A stretch of DNA of 64,000 nucleotides from Campylorhamphus procurvoides (lineage: Eukaryota > Chordata > Aves > Passeriformes > Dendrocolaptidae), in assembly GCA_013396655.1 (NCBI GenBank), contig WBMV01008396.1, positions 620,001-684,000 on the forward strand, given 5' to 3'. Under the pieces are notes generated by a model. It was not told where the DNA came from, made no database searches, and was given only the letters and a program-made list of their open reading frames with translations. The position numbers were made by a program, and so were the translations under genes. How positions within the stretch are numbered: the stretch's first letter is position 1; each line of letters opens with the position of its first letter. Positions 47,869-61,685 of the stretch are shown piece by piece.

Positions 47869-50800
47869 ATTGGTGAGTGTAGTTGTTGCTAGTATTGACA
47901 TCTAGAACACCTTGCAAGAACACTGCAAGGCTGTAAGGATTTGTGGTTATCATTGACTCTGTGGAGTACAGTAGTGTCAAAACATATATTAGCTTCATAA
48001 ATTAGCTGGAAAAAACTGCCCAACAATTGTTATTAAAATATTATAAAGTGTCTTACTGCAAAAGCATCTGGACATAAAGTTACATTTATTTTGCTTTACT
48101 TAATTCAATAAAAACAACACCCTCCCTTTTATTTTTCCTTCCAATATAAGGATCTAGGAATTACCATAGCCCAAGTCCAAAAGTCTCATTTCTAGTCTTC
48201 ACCCTACTCAGTTGCCATCTAATTCTATCAACTAATCCTTTAACACCTAAAGCCAGTTAAGCCTGTTTCTTATTTTAACCTTTGCAACCTGCCAAAGGTT
48301 CTGCTTTTGTGCATGCCTGGAAGCATTTCAGGCTCAACAGTAGCAAGAGAGCTCTGGTACTCAAGTCAGGCTTAGACCTGCTGGGGTGCATAAATAGATG
48401 AGCTGTTCCTTCATCTGTTTTGCCTGCAGTGTTTAATCTGATAGCTGGGTGTTAAAGCATGCCTATTGGATTTGGCTTCACACAAAATACCGCAACAGCC
48501 ACAAGAAGAGATGGCTTCCCTAACTTTTTCCAGAGCTCAATACACTCACCTGCCTCAACCCTGCAAGGATTTCAATCTATGCTTTAATCCCAAAGCTGAT
48601 TGTATTAACCATCAAATTATTGAAAATTCAAAGGTAATAAAATTGGTGAATGCCTTTAATCCCTGCTTCTGTTGAAGCATTTCTGTTTTACATTAAAGCA
48701 TTCAAGATTCAAAGTCCTGCAGAGGAAGAAAGAGCAGTATAAAACTCAACAGATTAGGAGGAGTCATGGGGCTCGGTCTTTTGCCTGAAGGATTATTATC
48801 CCTTTAACAGTCAAGGGATAAAAAAAGTTATATTATGTTGAGAACTCTTGCAAGCAAGTCTGTTAACTGCTAAGCTAGAAAGTCCTTTTCCTTCTTACAG
48901 TCTCTGCCTCAATATATCATTAATTATAGTAAAAAAGCTGAAACAGCAGCAGCAGTAGGTTTGCAACAGAAGTGTGTTTAAATCCCCCAAGCAAAAATTG
49001 ACCTGAGAAATACAATATCCTGTATGAATGCATTAACCACTAGATAATTCTATAAAAACATAGACCTCTTCTCTACTAGTCTTTCAAATAAATTGTGATA
49101 AAAATTATTTTGGTTTCTCTTTTCTTTTTTTTTAAAGAAAGTTTGATAGAATGGTTCTGCAGTGCTCAAGTTTCTCTTAAGTTACTAAAGGACAGCAAAT
49201 TCTCCCCACATGACTCAATTTCTTGCCACTGGATGTTGATAAAAATCACTTATGCTGGAAAAATGACATAGATTCAAAATATAAACTTATAAAAAATAAT
49301 GGAAGGAAAATACAAAGAAATAAAAAATTCACCTTTTAAATGTTCTTAGAAATTTTCACAGGGCTATTCAAACACAAACAGGGTTTGGGTCAGGTATTTA
49401 ACCAAGAGGTAACATTTTCTTTGTAGTGGGTTTGTGTTTCAAAATATCTCCAGGCAAGTTGGTTATGAGAATCAGTTTTGGAAATCCTGCCAATTGCCTC
49501 AGCAGGCATCTTACCACCACGTGAATTTTGATTTGTTTCTGGAAGTGTCTTATATTTATCTGGCTGCTCAAACTGATTATCAAAATTTAAGAGGCCCAGA
49601 TCTGAGTGAAAAAAATGTGACTGAAACTACATATTAAATCTGAGCATACTACTGGGAGAAGAGAAGAATAACAATGAAATACCTACATTCATGCCTTGTA
49701 AGTATGCCTGTGTGTTCAAAGATTTTCACATGCTTTTTTGTCATACATATCAGATGTAGGAAGATTACATCTCAGTTTTGCATTTTTTCGGGAAGCAGTG
49801 GCCACTCAGTGCTATGCAAGCAGTCTTTCTGGACATTCACTGAAGACAGTAGAAGACCTGCTTCCCTATGTGAAAGCAGAATTAGTGAGAACTGAGTAGT
49901 GGCCATCACATGATTTTTCTATGTCTTATTTCAATTCCATTTGGCAAAAATTTTATAAGGAGATTAATGTCCTTTTGTTATCTGATGTTTGCTGCAAAAC
50001 TCTTTCTTTGGAAGAATTGTTCCTTTTCCTATCAGAAAAAAAAAAATGTAAATGCACCAGAATGTGAAAATGCATGGTTTTATTCCAACAAGAGGAAATA
50101 ATGCAGAAATATTTACCAGGAGGCTTTTCTAGCTCCCTATGGTTTATTTTCTGATTCCCCATTTGTTTATTTTTAAGGGTGGTGCTTTGAACACATATAC
50201 AGAAAGAAGAGTATTGCTAGCACAATGGCAGGAGGAGGACTTAACACAAGTATCGTGTCTTCTATCCTCCAAGAACACTCTTTCTCCACAAATAAAAGTA
50301 GTGGCTGTGCTTGTGTGCATAATGTATCTCTTCCAGAAAGCCAGAGCGACTGGATCCTTTCCGTTCTATCAGTGATATGGTATTTACTAGAAATTAACTG
50401 AGCAACAAAAAAATATTAGACTGTGCATTAAATACATATAATATAATACACACATATCGTTCATTAGAAATAATCACTTATCTTTTTACATGCCATCAGT
50501 GTGGGCTACTCCAGCCATACACACTGTTTAGCATTTCTATGCAGTTACTCAGAGAAGAAATTGAAGATTGTATCTGAAAAGTAGTTTAAAAGGTGAACAT
50601 AATGTGAATTAAATAAAGCATTCCTTAAAAATGCTAGTCGAGTTTTACTCTGATTTACAGCAGTGTTGCTGTCCTGCCTGCAATGACATTACACAGGTAT
50701 AACGAGGAGAGAAATGTAACCCATTGAAACAGGACATTCATTTTGGAAACAAGGTACAACTAAGGGCTAGATCCATATAGAAGTTATAAACATATAAAAA

Positions 50801-51188
50801 GAAGCTTTAAGCTCAAAGGACAGCAAGAAAGGAATTTTGCTGAAAATGAAGGGCAGAAGAGAAAAATCAAAATGCTCCACAGCTGGATGGTAGAAGTTAG
50901 CATGAGACTAGAAAGGATGACTAGAAACTTCAGTTTGCATATGCATAGATGTAATGTGTATGTGTGTGACATCTATATACAGAGATGAAAGTACTGAATC
51001 AAAATTTCTTCAAAAATCTAAGATTACATCAAGATGTTGGAGAAACAAAAATAAAATGTTATGCCTATATGTGCACATACATCCCTGTTTGCAAATACAC
51101 ACATTTCTATATATTGTACACTCGATATCCCTTATCCCTTCCCTGGGTAGGATAATCTACCCTGAGTTGGCTTTCACTGAAAAGAATC
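47869..51188. other. Unique AT-rich non-coding DNA
   Basis: No gene or known repeat in about 3.3 kb. Frames around 49398-50375 on both strands have no recognisable domains. Confidence 0.55.
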
Positions 51189-51560
51189 TTAGAATCACAG
51201 GCTAGGTTAAAAGCAGCTTTAAAGACTATCTAGTCTAACTTCCCTGTAAAGAGCAGGGACATGTTCAACTAAATCAGGTTGCTTAGAGCCCCGTCCAACC
51301 CAACCTGGAATGTTTCCAGCATAGAGCATCTACCACCTCTCTCAGCAACCTCTTCCTGTGTTTCGCCACTCTTACAGTAAAAAAAATTCTTCCTTATATC
51401 TATTCTAAATCAACCCCCTTTTAGTTCCAAACATTTACTCTTTGTTCTATTACAAGACACCCTGCTAAAAATGTGTCCCCCTCTTCCTTATAACCCCCCT
51501 TTAAAAACTGATAATATGGAAACTGGACAGGGCTTGGGATTTAGCCTTCTTCCCCCACAC
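51189..51560 (-). mobile_element. CR1 LINE 3' end, second tail type, minus strand
   Basis: The plus strand starts with a reversed CR1 tail (TTAGAATCACAGGCTAGGTT, AAAGACTATCTAGTCTAAC). It continues through CAGGGACATGTTCAACTAAA, GAGCCCCGTCCAACCCAACC and AATTCTTCCTTATATCTATTC. The match fades after about 51515, so the far boundary is approximate. It is well diverged and therefore older than the copy at 12456. Confidence 0.88.
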
Positions 51561-52402
51561 ATTTCTGCCCCATATAATTTGCCTTAGAGTTTCAACTGCC
51601 TTTTTCTGTATAAGATGGACAGATTGACTAGTAAACAGACACCTACAGGCACAATGTAGAATAAAATCTCAAAACAGAATTTCCTTTTTCTGGGTCTTGT
51701 AACAATATATCCTTTGGATAGTAATAAAATATGGTCTCTAAATGCTTTGAATGGATAGTTGGAAGACAGAAAGCATATTTTATTTCATAATTTCAGAGTT
51801 CAATAATCTAGCAGTTCCTGACTAACTGTTTCCAGAATGAGTCCTCTGCCTAGTCAGTTGCTCACATTAAGGCTCATGATAAGAAATTTAAGGCAAAATT
51901 CAAGAGTTAATAGTCTTCAGTAACAAAATTTAGTTAGCTAATACTCTGCTACACCACAGAGTAACTGATATGATTCTATAAATATGTAGACATTCTTGAA
52001 TGTCTAGGCCCTGAGGTTTCTAATCAATACTTTTGTTTGATTGAGTAGCTAATATTAGATCAAGCACTGGTCTTGCCTTGTATTTAAATTTTTAAGATTA
52101 TATCCCATTGTTTTAAAACTAATTTCTTTAAAATGAATATAAGAAAATACAGCACAGTATTCAATATCTAGCTTTGAGTTAACTCCTGCCTTAGTAGACA
52201 GATGCATATTCAATGCTAATCTACCAAATTCAGTTGACCTTACCAGCAACTGTTTTTGCTGTAGGGCAGAAGTGAAGGAAAACTAAATTTCTTCAAGACT
52301 ATCATGGGCTAATTTTTGAGAAGACACATTATTTTGCTAAAAAAAAAAAAAAGTGCCTGACTAAAATATGTTGTTTCAAAGTTTTTTTGTCAAAAGTTTT
52401 TT
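51561..52402. other. Unique AT-rich non-coding DNA
   Basis: No gene is recognised. A poly-A run lies at about 52340-52353. Confidence 0.55.
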
Positions 52403-53752
52403 CACAGAATCACTGAATAGTTAGGGTATAAAGGAATGACCATTGGGGTCATGTGGTCCAACCTCTGTGATCAAGTGTCATCCTAGAGCACTGGAGCACA
52501 CTGCACACAGTGCAGACAGTTCTTGAGTGTTTCCAGTGAAGAAACACTGCTCAAGCTTTCTGGGTCATTTGTTCCAGTGCATGGTCATCCACACAGTGAA
52601 GAAGTTTTTCAAGTTCAGGTGGAACTTCCTGTGCATCAGATTCTGTCCATTGCCACTTGTCCTATTGCTTGGCACCACTGAGAAAAGCCTGGATCCATCC
52701 TTTTGCCACCATACCTTCAGATATTTATATACATTGATAAGAGACGATTCCCAGTCGTCTCTTCTCAAGACTGAATGGGTCTAGTTTCCTCAGCCTTTCC
52801 TCATAAAAGAGATGCTCCAGTCTCTCATCTTTGTAGCCCTCTATTGCTGGATTTCCAAGTCTCTCTTGTACTAAGGAGTCCCAGTAATGGGCAAGGTGCT
52901 CCAGACATGGCCTCACCAGAGCTGAGTAAAGGGACAGGATCACCTCCCTCAACATGCTGGCAATACTCTTCCTAATGCACCCCAGGATACCATTGGCCTT
53001 CTTGGCCCCAAAGACGCACTATTTGCTCATGGATAACTTGTCACCTACCTGGACCCCTAGGTCCTTCTCTGCAGAGCTACGTTCCAGAAGGTGCCTGTGC
53101 TGGTGCCTGGGGGCTATTCCTTCCCAAGTACAGGACCCTATATTTGCCTTTGTTAATTTCAAACTGTTCTCTGCCCATCTCTCCAACCTGTCAATGCCCT
53201 TCTGAAGGGCTGCACAGCCCTCTGTGGTACTGGCCATTCCTCCCAGCTTTTTATCATCGGTGATCTGGATGAGGAGACTTCTGTTCCTTCATCCAAGTCA
53301 TTGATGAATAAGTTACACGATACTGAGCCCAGTATTGAACCTTTGGGGGACATCACAGGTAACAGGTCACCAACTAGACTCTGTACCACAATAACAGTGC
53401 TCTGGGATCTGCCATTCATGCAGTTTCAATCCACCTCACTGTCTATTCATCCAGCCCACACTTACTGAGGTTGCCTATGAGGATATCATGAGAGCAAAGC
53501 ATTGCTGTCAAAAGCTTGCTGAAGTCCAAGTAGGAAATATCCTTCTTCTCATCCATCCAGGCAGTTTTCTCATTGCAGAAGGTAAACAGCTAAGCATGAC
53601 TTCCCCTTGTGAATTCAATCTGACTACTCCTGATGACTTTCTTGTTTTCCACATGCTTAGAGGTGACCTCCAGAATGAGACACTCACCCTTCTGGGGATT
53701 GAGGTGAGGCTGACCAGCTTCAAGAATATTAAAATTTCTGGGTTTGCTTCTC
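52403..53752 (-). mobile_element. CR1 LINE with decayed reverse-transcriptase domain, minus strand
   Basis: This is the longest CR1 copy in the window, about 1.35 kb, running on the minus strand from mid reverse transcriptase (near 53752) to the 3' end (near 52403). Minus-strand reading gives SPKGSILGSVSCNLFINDLDEGTEV (53419-53159 frame), the RT block that includes the PQGS motif. After a frameshift comes ITDDKKLGG at about 53230-53260, the counterpart of the FADDTKLGG catalytic block. Then follow RLERWAENSL and KDLGVQVGDKLSMS (53237-53019 frame), and EVILSLYSALVRPCLEHL and HLFYEERLRKLDPFSLEKRRL (52955-52725 frame). The fragments lie in different frames, so the ORF is dead. The plus-strand frames here are antisense. 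Confidence 0.95.
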
Positions 53753-56700
53753 TTACAGTATATATTTCTCCATAGAATACCATACATATTCATAGATACT
53801 TCCCTCTTCTCTTACTATTTGAATATACATTGACTTCTGAATAAGTGTAGTATTGAATTTGCTATTCAAAGTTTTCTGCAACACATAAAAATGCAATTGA
53901 TAAAACAAATGTATTTGAGAGTTCAAAGCAAACATGCATTTTACCTGCTTTTTATCTACTCAGAATATTCCTTTTCCCAAGACTGTTTTCTGTTAAAAAT
54001 ATTTTTCTTTGCCTTTATAAATAACACAGTTGCACTATGCCATAAATTTCAAATGAGTTAGCCCCTGAATGTATCATTGCTAATAAAACAATGAAACCAT
54101 TCCCTATTAAACAAAGTTAACAGTGACTATCAATTTAGGCCATATGCCTGACAGTGCAAATACATTTCTTGCCATAAAACAGGTTTGCAAGTCTTAAATG
54201 GTTTCACATTTCTCTAAACCATACTAAGAGCATAACATGAATATTTTAAGCAGCTTAGCTTTGATTTAAATACATTTACGTGGGATATGCTGGCAGCATC
54301 CCAAAATGCAGTGTAATACCCTTAAATCTGGCAATCCCAAACTCAATTTAAGAGAGCAGATAATATGGACTAGCAGCATTAAAGCAAATAAAGTCAATTA
54401 ACAGAAGGTTTTTTACTTAATTTGTTTTCTCTACCTTGAAATTGCAAAGGATGGATAAAGCCATGGGATTAATGAAGAAAGAAATTAATACAAATGGAAT
54501 ATAAAACAAAAAAGGGAACAGAGAAGTCCAGGAGCTATTATTCATTACTCAATTTTTAATGTTTGAAATTCTGTAATAATATTATTTTATTTAAAGCAGT
54601 CAGAGTGCAAAATGGAAATTCCACCTTTGGAATCTTGTAGACGTTCACCAGCACATTATAAGAGAGGCAATATACTAATCTGAAATCATTTACTTCCACT
54701 GAAAAATAAATACCTATTTATGAAAAATAATATGTTTGTTGTAAGAACCCTGCTAAATTATCTGTTCTCGAGATTTCCCTCATACATAAAGACAAATTCA
54801 ATTCATTGTTAAATGAGTTATTCAGGCTGCTGTATGTGCATATTGAGATGTTGGCACTTAGGTGTTCCAAGATCAAGATATGAGGAAAACAGCAAAAAAT
54901 AGTCACAGATAGTAACACATTCTGCAAGTGAAAACAAATGCTTGCATTTCATATTTTGCTGCCTACATTTTAGTCAGCTTAAGAACAAAAAAAAAAAAGT
55001 TCTGTTCATGTGATGCTCTCTACAGATACACTGGAAACTTCTTAATGAGAGTACTGTTGAAAACATTGTTAGTAATTTCCCAGGACTCACTGATTTTATG
55101 TTTTTAAAGTAAAATTTTGTTTTTAAAGATCTATATTTACAGTGATACCTAAAAAGTCAATAAAAGTAACTCTACCAAGAAAGCATGTTTTATTTCCCAA
55201 CAATTGTATATCATGGCTCATAGGAAGTTCATTCTAAAGAATATTCTAGCATATGTATACCCATATGCTTTGTTTCAAGGTCCATCTGTTTTGATTTGAT
55301 ATATATGCTTCAAAATAGCATTTATTTTATGAAACATACACTAAGTGAAAGGGTCCACAATACTTGCTTTGAACAACAGAGGGATTTCTTGTAAACGAGT
55401 TATGTTATTTGAATATATCCTTGTAAATACAGTGTGGAAATTGCAGAATCTTTCTTGAGTCTGGAAATTCCATTAAGCTCCTAATAAAAAAGTGTGAAGT
55501 TAAGAAGTAAAGCAAAGTTTTTACTATTTCTGTAAATATTTAACTTTGGTGTTTTTGAAGGCGTTCATTACAGTCTGTAAGTCATTGAATATTGCAATGC
55601 CAAGTAAATAGGTACTTAACTGCTTTCAAGTAACCAGATTTAAGCATCTTTGCAGAATTGGTTTGTTTCACATTTCACCTAGAGATGTAGGGTATACTTT
55701 TGTAAGACGGGCCTATAAACACAAAGGACCATCCTAGATTCATGAAAGGCTTGAAATTGAATATATAAATCAAATATATGATTTGCAGATTATATTTGCC
55801 TAAAGAAGCATTGTACCACTGTGATATAAAGCCATAATTCTTTTATGAATAATATGTGTCTATTCTGTACATACACTTTTAAAGAAGGTTTCTGTGTAAA
55901 TTCAGGACTAAATTATGGAAGTAATTATTTGTTTCTATTAAAGGCTCAAAACAAGGAACAGAAAATTCCAAATTACCACTCCAAATGCCTTTGCCCTAAT
56001 AAATTGGAAAACCAACTTTAATTGGATATGCCAGTTTGTTTTGAGGGTTTTTTCCCACCTGTGAAAGGAATTTAGCAGCAAAAAGTTTTTTGAAACCTTT
56101 GGAAATTATCCAGCCATTACTGAGACCAGAGAAGTTTATAAGTGAGTAGATCTGGCCACTTTAGCAGGAAGCAGAAAAATTAATTATGTCATATTTAAGC
56201 AATTTAAAACCTTTTTATTTAAATTTTCTGTTACAAAGTCCCATACACCTACTTGAGTCACTGTAAAGTGCTGTCAATTCCCATGGATCCCTATGAATAA
56301 GAATAATAAGTGCACAACACTCTTAAAAAATCAGGTCACAGTATGCAATCTTTCCTGGTGCTTGATAAGATGCAAAACACTTATTGACATCTCTAGAACT
56401 GTATAAAATAACTGGCCTATGGTGTGATCTTTAGTGACCCTTGATTTAAGTAGGGAAAATCTAGTCCAAATTTAGGATTCCAGAAGAGAATTATACAGTA
56501 TGAGAGCAAAGTAACTCAAAGTCCTGATATAACATAACTAAAGTGATCTGGGTCAAATTGTGGTTCAAGGTTATTGCACAAGTATATACTGGATACATAA
56601 GTAACTTTAGCCAATTACTGTAAATCTCTAAGTGTGTATAAAACTAGATAAAGTATTATATTATATATAAAAATATGTGCAATATATATGCAATCTGAGA

Positions 56701-57480
56701 TACAATATAATCTGAGATACAAAATACTGGCTGTTCTTTTCCTTTAAAAAAATTAAATGCTCAGAATTATTGCAGAAATAAAAAAGTATAAGCAGGATTA
56801 AATACAGAAATGTCATATTACCCAGCAAATCTGTATTTCAACTGGTTGTCAGCATTTCTTGACTCTTTAATATAATGTTAGCAAAGAGTCCCTCAACACT
56901 TAGATTCCTTAATAGACAACCTTTTCTGTTGACTGCTCTTTATCCAGCAAGAAGACTGCCTGCATTTGAGGTTATTTCAACAACACAATATGTTAAAATG
57001 CGAGGGAAAACCAGTCTCCCAGCAGTCAGAGATTCAATATATCGTCTGAGTGAAGAAAAGCTTTGATGACAAAGAAGCAGTAAAATCAACTACTTTCATA
57101 TGTACTGGTTTCCTCATCCAAATACCACATCGTTGAAAAAGTGAGGAAGAATTAATGTTATACCTGAACTTTTAGAAGTTCTATCATCTCAGAAAAACAG
57201 TGACATGGTCTCTGGTCCTCAGAGTGGCCGTACTCTGAAGTTCATGCCCAAGCACAAAAAGCAGGTGTGGAAAATGCATTCAAGTGTAAGAATTAAAGAT
57301 TAATTATGCAATTGTGTAAACAGATTAGGCATGAAATAATGCAGCAATACTTGGTTTTATCAGAAAATAGGCACCTCATTCATATTGATAGACTCCTCAG
57401 AACTCTGACTCAAAACAAAGCTTGAATAATTACATTTAATAAAGGAAATAGTTTATTATGGTTAAAAAATACCCAAACCA
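53753..57480. other. Unique AT-rich non-coding DNA
   Basis: No gene or known repeat. A TATA-rich stretch lies near 56655-56690, with two copies of AATCTGAGATACA just after it (about 56691 and 56708). Confidence 0.55.
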
Positions 57481-57483
57481 AAT

Positions 57484-57514
<31 letters not shown>

Positions 57515-57545
57515 CTAGAGAAAATCCACAAAAAACCCAACCACA
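57465..57545 (+). repeat. A/C-rich low-complexity tract
   Basis: About 80 bases are nearly pure A and C on the plus strand (CAAAA, CAAAC and AACCC units), like the tracts at 28445 and 43376. The overlapping 62-codon frame is a composition artefact. Confidence 0.8.
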
Positions 57546-60500
57546 TATTCTCAAGCTTACTCAAATTTAAAAGCCAAAAGTTTTTAAATCCAAATTATAA
57601 GGTCATTAACAAAAACTGTGGTCATTGCACAGACTTTAACTTATAAAATCTGTTTTTATACACAGGCAAAAAACTGTTTGTCATTTTGATCAGATCTAAA
57701 AGGATGTTTTGTGCATACCAATACACGTACACTTATCTGGGGGGAAGAGAACAGAAACACAACACAGTATGTATCTACTATTTGCATAAATAGAAACATG
57801 ACTTAGAAATTTTTAATCTTCTGTGTGGGCTTTTTTCTTATCTATGACTTCATATGGAATCCTATGATCTACCATGACCACTGTTAAAATGTGATTATAA
57901 TGCTTTGCAAAGCACATGCTGGAATTTTATATCAGAAATGTTAGAAATTGAACATGTATTATTATTATTATTATTAAGCAGGATTAGGATGGATTTAAGA
58001 ATGTTCTAAAAAGTAACACAAAAGTGAGACACCCAGTTCTAAAACACAACCTTTTCAGTTGTAATCCAACAGATGCATCTGCAAAAAGCAACACAAAATC
58101 CAACTGCGGCATGACTGACCAATATTCTTTTTAAAAGATAACTTCATTTATTTATTTAATAATTTTTCAGCAGTTATCAACACCTTATAAAAATAACCAT
58201 CCATAGCCATTGGTAGATTCCCAAGAACTACTGGCTATCATTCAGGTACAATACTCACTTAAATTTGTGGTCTTTTAAAAGTAATATTTTGGTTTAATAT
58301 CATTGAAGTTTCTCTCTTTTGTCATTTTCTGGTCATTATTAACATTTATCTGTTTAGTGGAGTTGTATCCAGCCAGACAAGAAATTCATCAGAGACCCAC
58401 ATCAAGAACAGATAAATCAGAGCAATAACACAAAATCCTTGAGCAAGGCTGTTTGAGATTTATTTGTAATTAATCATTTCATAGTTTTGTATATGGCTAT
58501 ACTTACAATTTTTCTTTCTTTTGTCCAAATGAAATATTTCTAGAAAACTGGTACACAGATTAAAAATCCAACTTCTTTATACAAGTAATGCTTTAAGTAC
58601 CTAAACACAGTGTACTTAGTAAAACATCAACACCTTCATCACTTTTGCCACTAAAATACTGAAAATATAATTAATATTCCTTTATTCTCTGGAATCAGTG
58701 AGTTGATTGTCCTTCAGGGATATGGGCTTTCAACAGCCACTGGGCAGCTGTGGGATTAATTCGAATAATAAACTTTCTTCCATAGAAGTAATGGTCAAAA
58801 TGATCCACTTATTTAACAATGGCCAACAACTCTCTTATTTTGACAAGGCTACTTTTCTCAGTAGCAGTGTTTGATTACAGTATGAAACTATGGTCTGTAG
58901 TTTCTGCACTCTTAAAATTCTGGTTTTTCTAAATTAATCTCTAAATCTGTAATATCAGTGTCCAGAAGGAAAGAAGGTTTGGTTTTGTCTTGAGGTGTAT
59001 TTTAGTTTTGGGTTTTGTTGGGTTTCTTTATTATTTGTTTGCATGAATTTAAATAATAAGATTGAAGTAGTCTTGCTTCTGAGTTTCCTAGAGGCTTTTC
59101 ACATTTTTACCCCAGATGAACAGATTCCTCTTTTGAGAGAAGAAATACAAAAAATTGTAAAGTTGGATATGTTTGTGTAGCTAGAAACACAATCATCCAC
59201 ATCTCTTCAGATCCATAGGCCATACACTTCACTGCTGACACAAACAGCAGAGAACCGACTCATTTTGGTATTTCACCTGGACATCTCCAATGAGAATTTG
59301 AATTTTTTGAATCAACTTTTTATTCTACATGAATACTGAAACAGTAATAACAAATCTCATATGGCAAGGTAGAATATGGAATAGTAGTGGAAAAAGGTAA
59401 AATAAACCCTTGGTAAAGCAGTAATCAGCCAAAGACATTCAAACCTGCAGCACAAAAGTTGTGGAAACATAGCTCATTTGTCTTTTTACAGAAAAATGTC
59501 AATGAGAATATTGCTAAGTTTAGTAACCACTGTATCTTTTCTGGTTTTGGTTTTCTGGTAGTTTGGGTTTTTTGTGGTTTTTTGACGCACAGTTATTTAA
59601 AGCATTTTTTTTTTAACAGAGCCTAAGTCCATTTGAAAAGTTTTGTGACACTCTGTGTTACTGAAGAAAGCGTTTGCATAACACAAAAAGGTAAAAAAAG
59701 TAAAATATTTGATTGCTATTGAAAGAAATATTATAAATATTTATTTCAATATTTAATGCTGTAAGCAAGATAATGCTGTTTTTTATAAAATTTTATCAAC
59801 ATTTAAATGCTACCTGTAGTTCTGAAATAACCATTGTGTTAAAAAACTCTTGTCTGTGGAGTAAGTAAACTTAAATAGGCTTCTAAAAATGTGAAATTCT
59901 ATTGAGAAGTAACCAATTTCTAAAGACCATAAAACGAATTTGTTTAAGAGACGAATTACAGCAAATGGGCTAAAGATATTTTAAAAATCAACAGCACTCC
60001 AATCCTCTGCCCTTCCATCTCACTATCACTGCAATTATGAACATAGGACATTTCAGAACTCAGAAAGCGTCTGAAAATCTCAGTATAGCCATGTCCTTTG
60101 CTAGCCCTGGTAGAATATCTTTTTGAAACAGTACAAAAAATTCTTCATCAATGGTAAAATATTTCATTAACATGTAGACTAACCCCTTTCCATTTTTTCT
60201 TTCAACTTGCTTAGCATTAGCGGCTCAACTCTTTATGGTAACCCCAAACCCAGTGTTTTATGGTTATCAGTGGGTTTATTTTCTGACAAAATAAACAAGA
60301 TGAGCTTCCATTATTTACTTTAGTGTCAGACCTGCATGAACTCTAAAGCCTAAGCTAATATTTTCATACCTCCTTCAGCTTCTCGGTTTTTAGAATTATG
60401 GTTAAACAGGATTATTCATGGAAATAAAATACCTTATGCCTTTCCACCTATTAATTATATCTGTGAAGTTATCCATGTGGATAAGTATTTGTGGAAAAAA

Positions 60501-61657
60501 TGCCTGATGAAATAGGGAAGTCAAATATGGAAGTAATGAAAATCCTTCTTCCTCCTCAGGAGTTTGCCTCATTGAACGGCAAAGAGCCAAATGCTGATCT
60601 TCAGTATAACAAGGCTCCTTAAAATGGAGACCCAGAAGAACAACCTAGAGGTTTGTTGCAGCAATGTGGTTTTAATCTACCTAAGACACTCAACTGTAGC
60701 AGAAATGAACTTAACTATGCTCTACTGATTTACAGTACTGCTAGTTGAAACCAGTAATATTGGCATAATCGCCTCCTCTTAAAAGTGTAGTGAAAGGAAG
60801 TTACTGTGGGTCTCACAGAGGCAAATGCTCTCTAAATGAAGATTTCTCTTACACCAAGAACACTGCTCAGTGGCAAATTGTGTTGGTGATTTAACAAGTA
60901 CCATTTCTACATTTTTAGTAATTGGAGGGGGGTGTTGTTTAGGAACACATATATATCTCCACAGTTCATTCACAGAATTTAGTTTATCTTTCTTAGGGCA
61001 CAAAATTCTAAAGAGTTCTCTTTTATTTTTTTTATCTGTCATAAGTATGCTTGATTTTGTGTGGGGTTTTGCTAAATTTCATGGCTCCTTGCTTGATTCT
61101 TTTTTTGTTTGTATCCATGACCACTTTGAAAATATTCATGAAGATCACACCCTATGAGAACAGATTCCGCCACCTTCACAGCTCTGCTATCCCAGGCTTA
61201 CACTAGTTGTCAGGAAGCAGATGGATAATCCTTATGAGTCCTTCCATCAAAGCCCCCTGATACAACCTCAGGCACTTCTCCTGGTTTACGTTAACAGGAA
61301 TTCCAGTAAAGGAGATGTATTCCCACCTTTTTTTTTCTGCATTTGGGTCACCACAGCACAAAAATGTGTGTATATGCACACATTCACACAGGGCTTACTT
61401 GTGAAACTATTGCTGTCTAGTTCCTCTGTTCAAGTCAAAAAAAACTTTGTGACACACAAACAATAACCAAAAAAATAAGTCAAAGGCAATTATCATCAAA
61501 AGTCCAATAATTTATTTTGGATTAGTGAAAATATTACTGTTTACTTTTGTAAGTATATAAACAGAATGGAATAGGTGACAAAGAGCTTTTAATTTTCTGC
61601 CCTTACAATCACCTGATTAGTAGGACACCAATGATGTGGAGAACCCTGAAAGAGCAA
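57546..61657. other. Unique AT-rich non-coding DNA
   Basis: No gene is recognised in about 4.1 kb. A short ATT repeat (about seven units) lies at 57957-57976. Overlapping frames on opposite strands at 60779-61157 show no domain. Confidence 0.55.
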
Positions 61658-61685
61658 GGGCAGGGTGGGGACAAGGTGGGGGAAG
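61658..61685 (+). repeat. G-rich tract with G-quadruplex potential
   Basis: There are four G runs, GGG, GGG, GGGG and GGGGG, with loops of 2, 1 and 7 bases. This satisfies the G3+N1-7 pattern on the plus strand. It sits inside a 104-codon minus frame (61589-61903) that I cannot assign to any family. Confidence 0.75.

Noticed and set aside
52739..52763. Inverted repeat AAGAGACGA/TCGTCTCTT as a regulatory hairpin
   Set aside because: It lies inside the CR1 copy, where the CGTCTCTT motif is part of the normal element sequence. The pairing is most likely chance mutation in the remnant.
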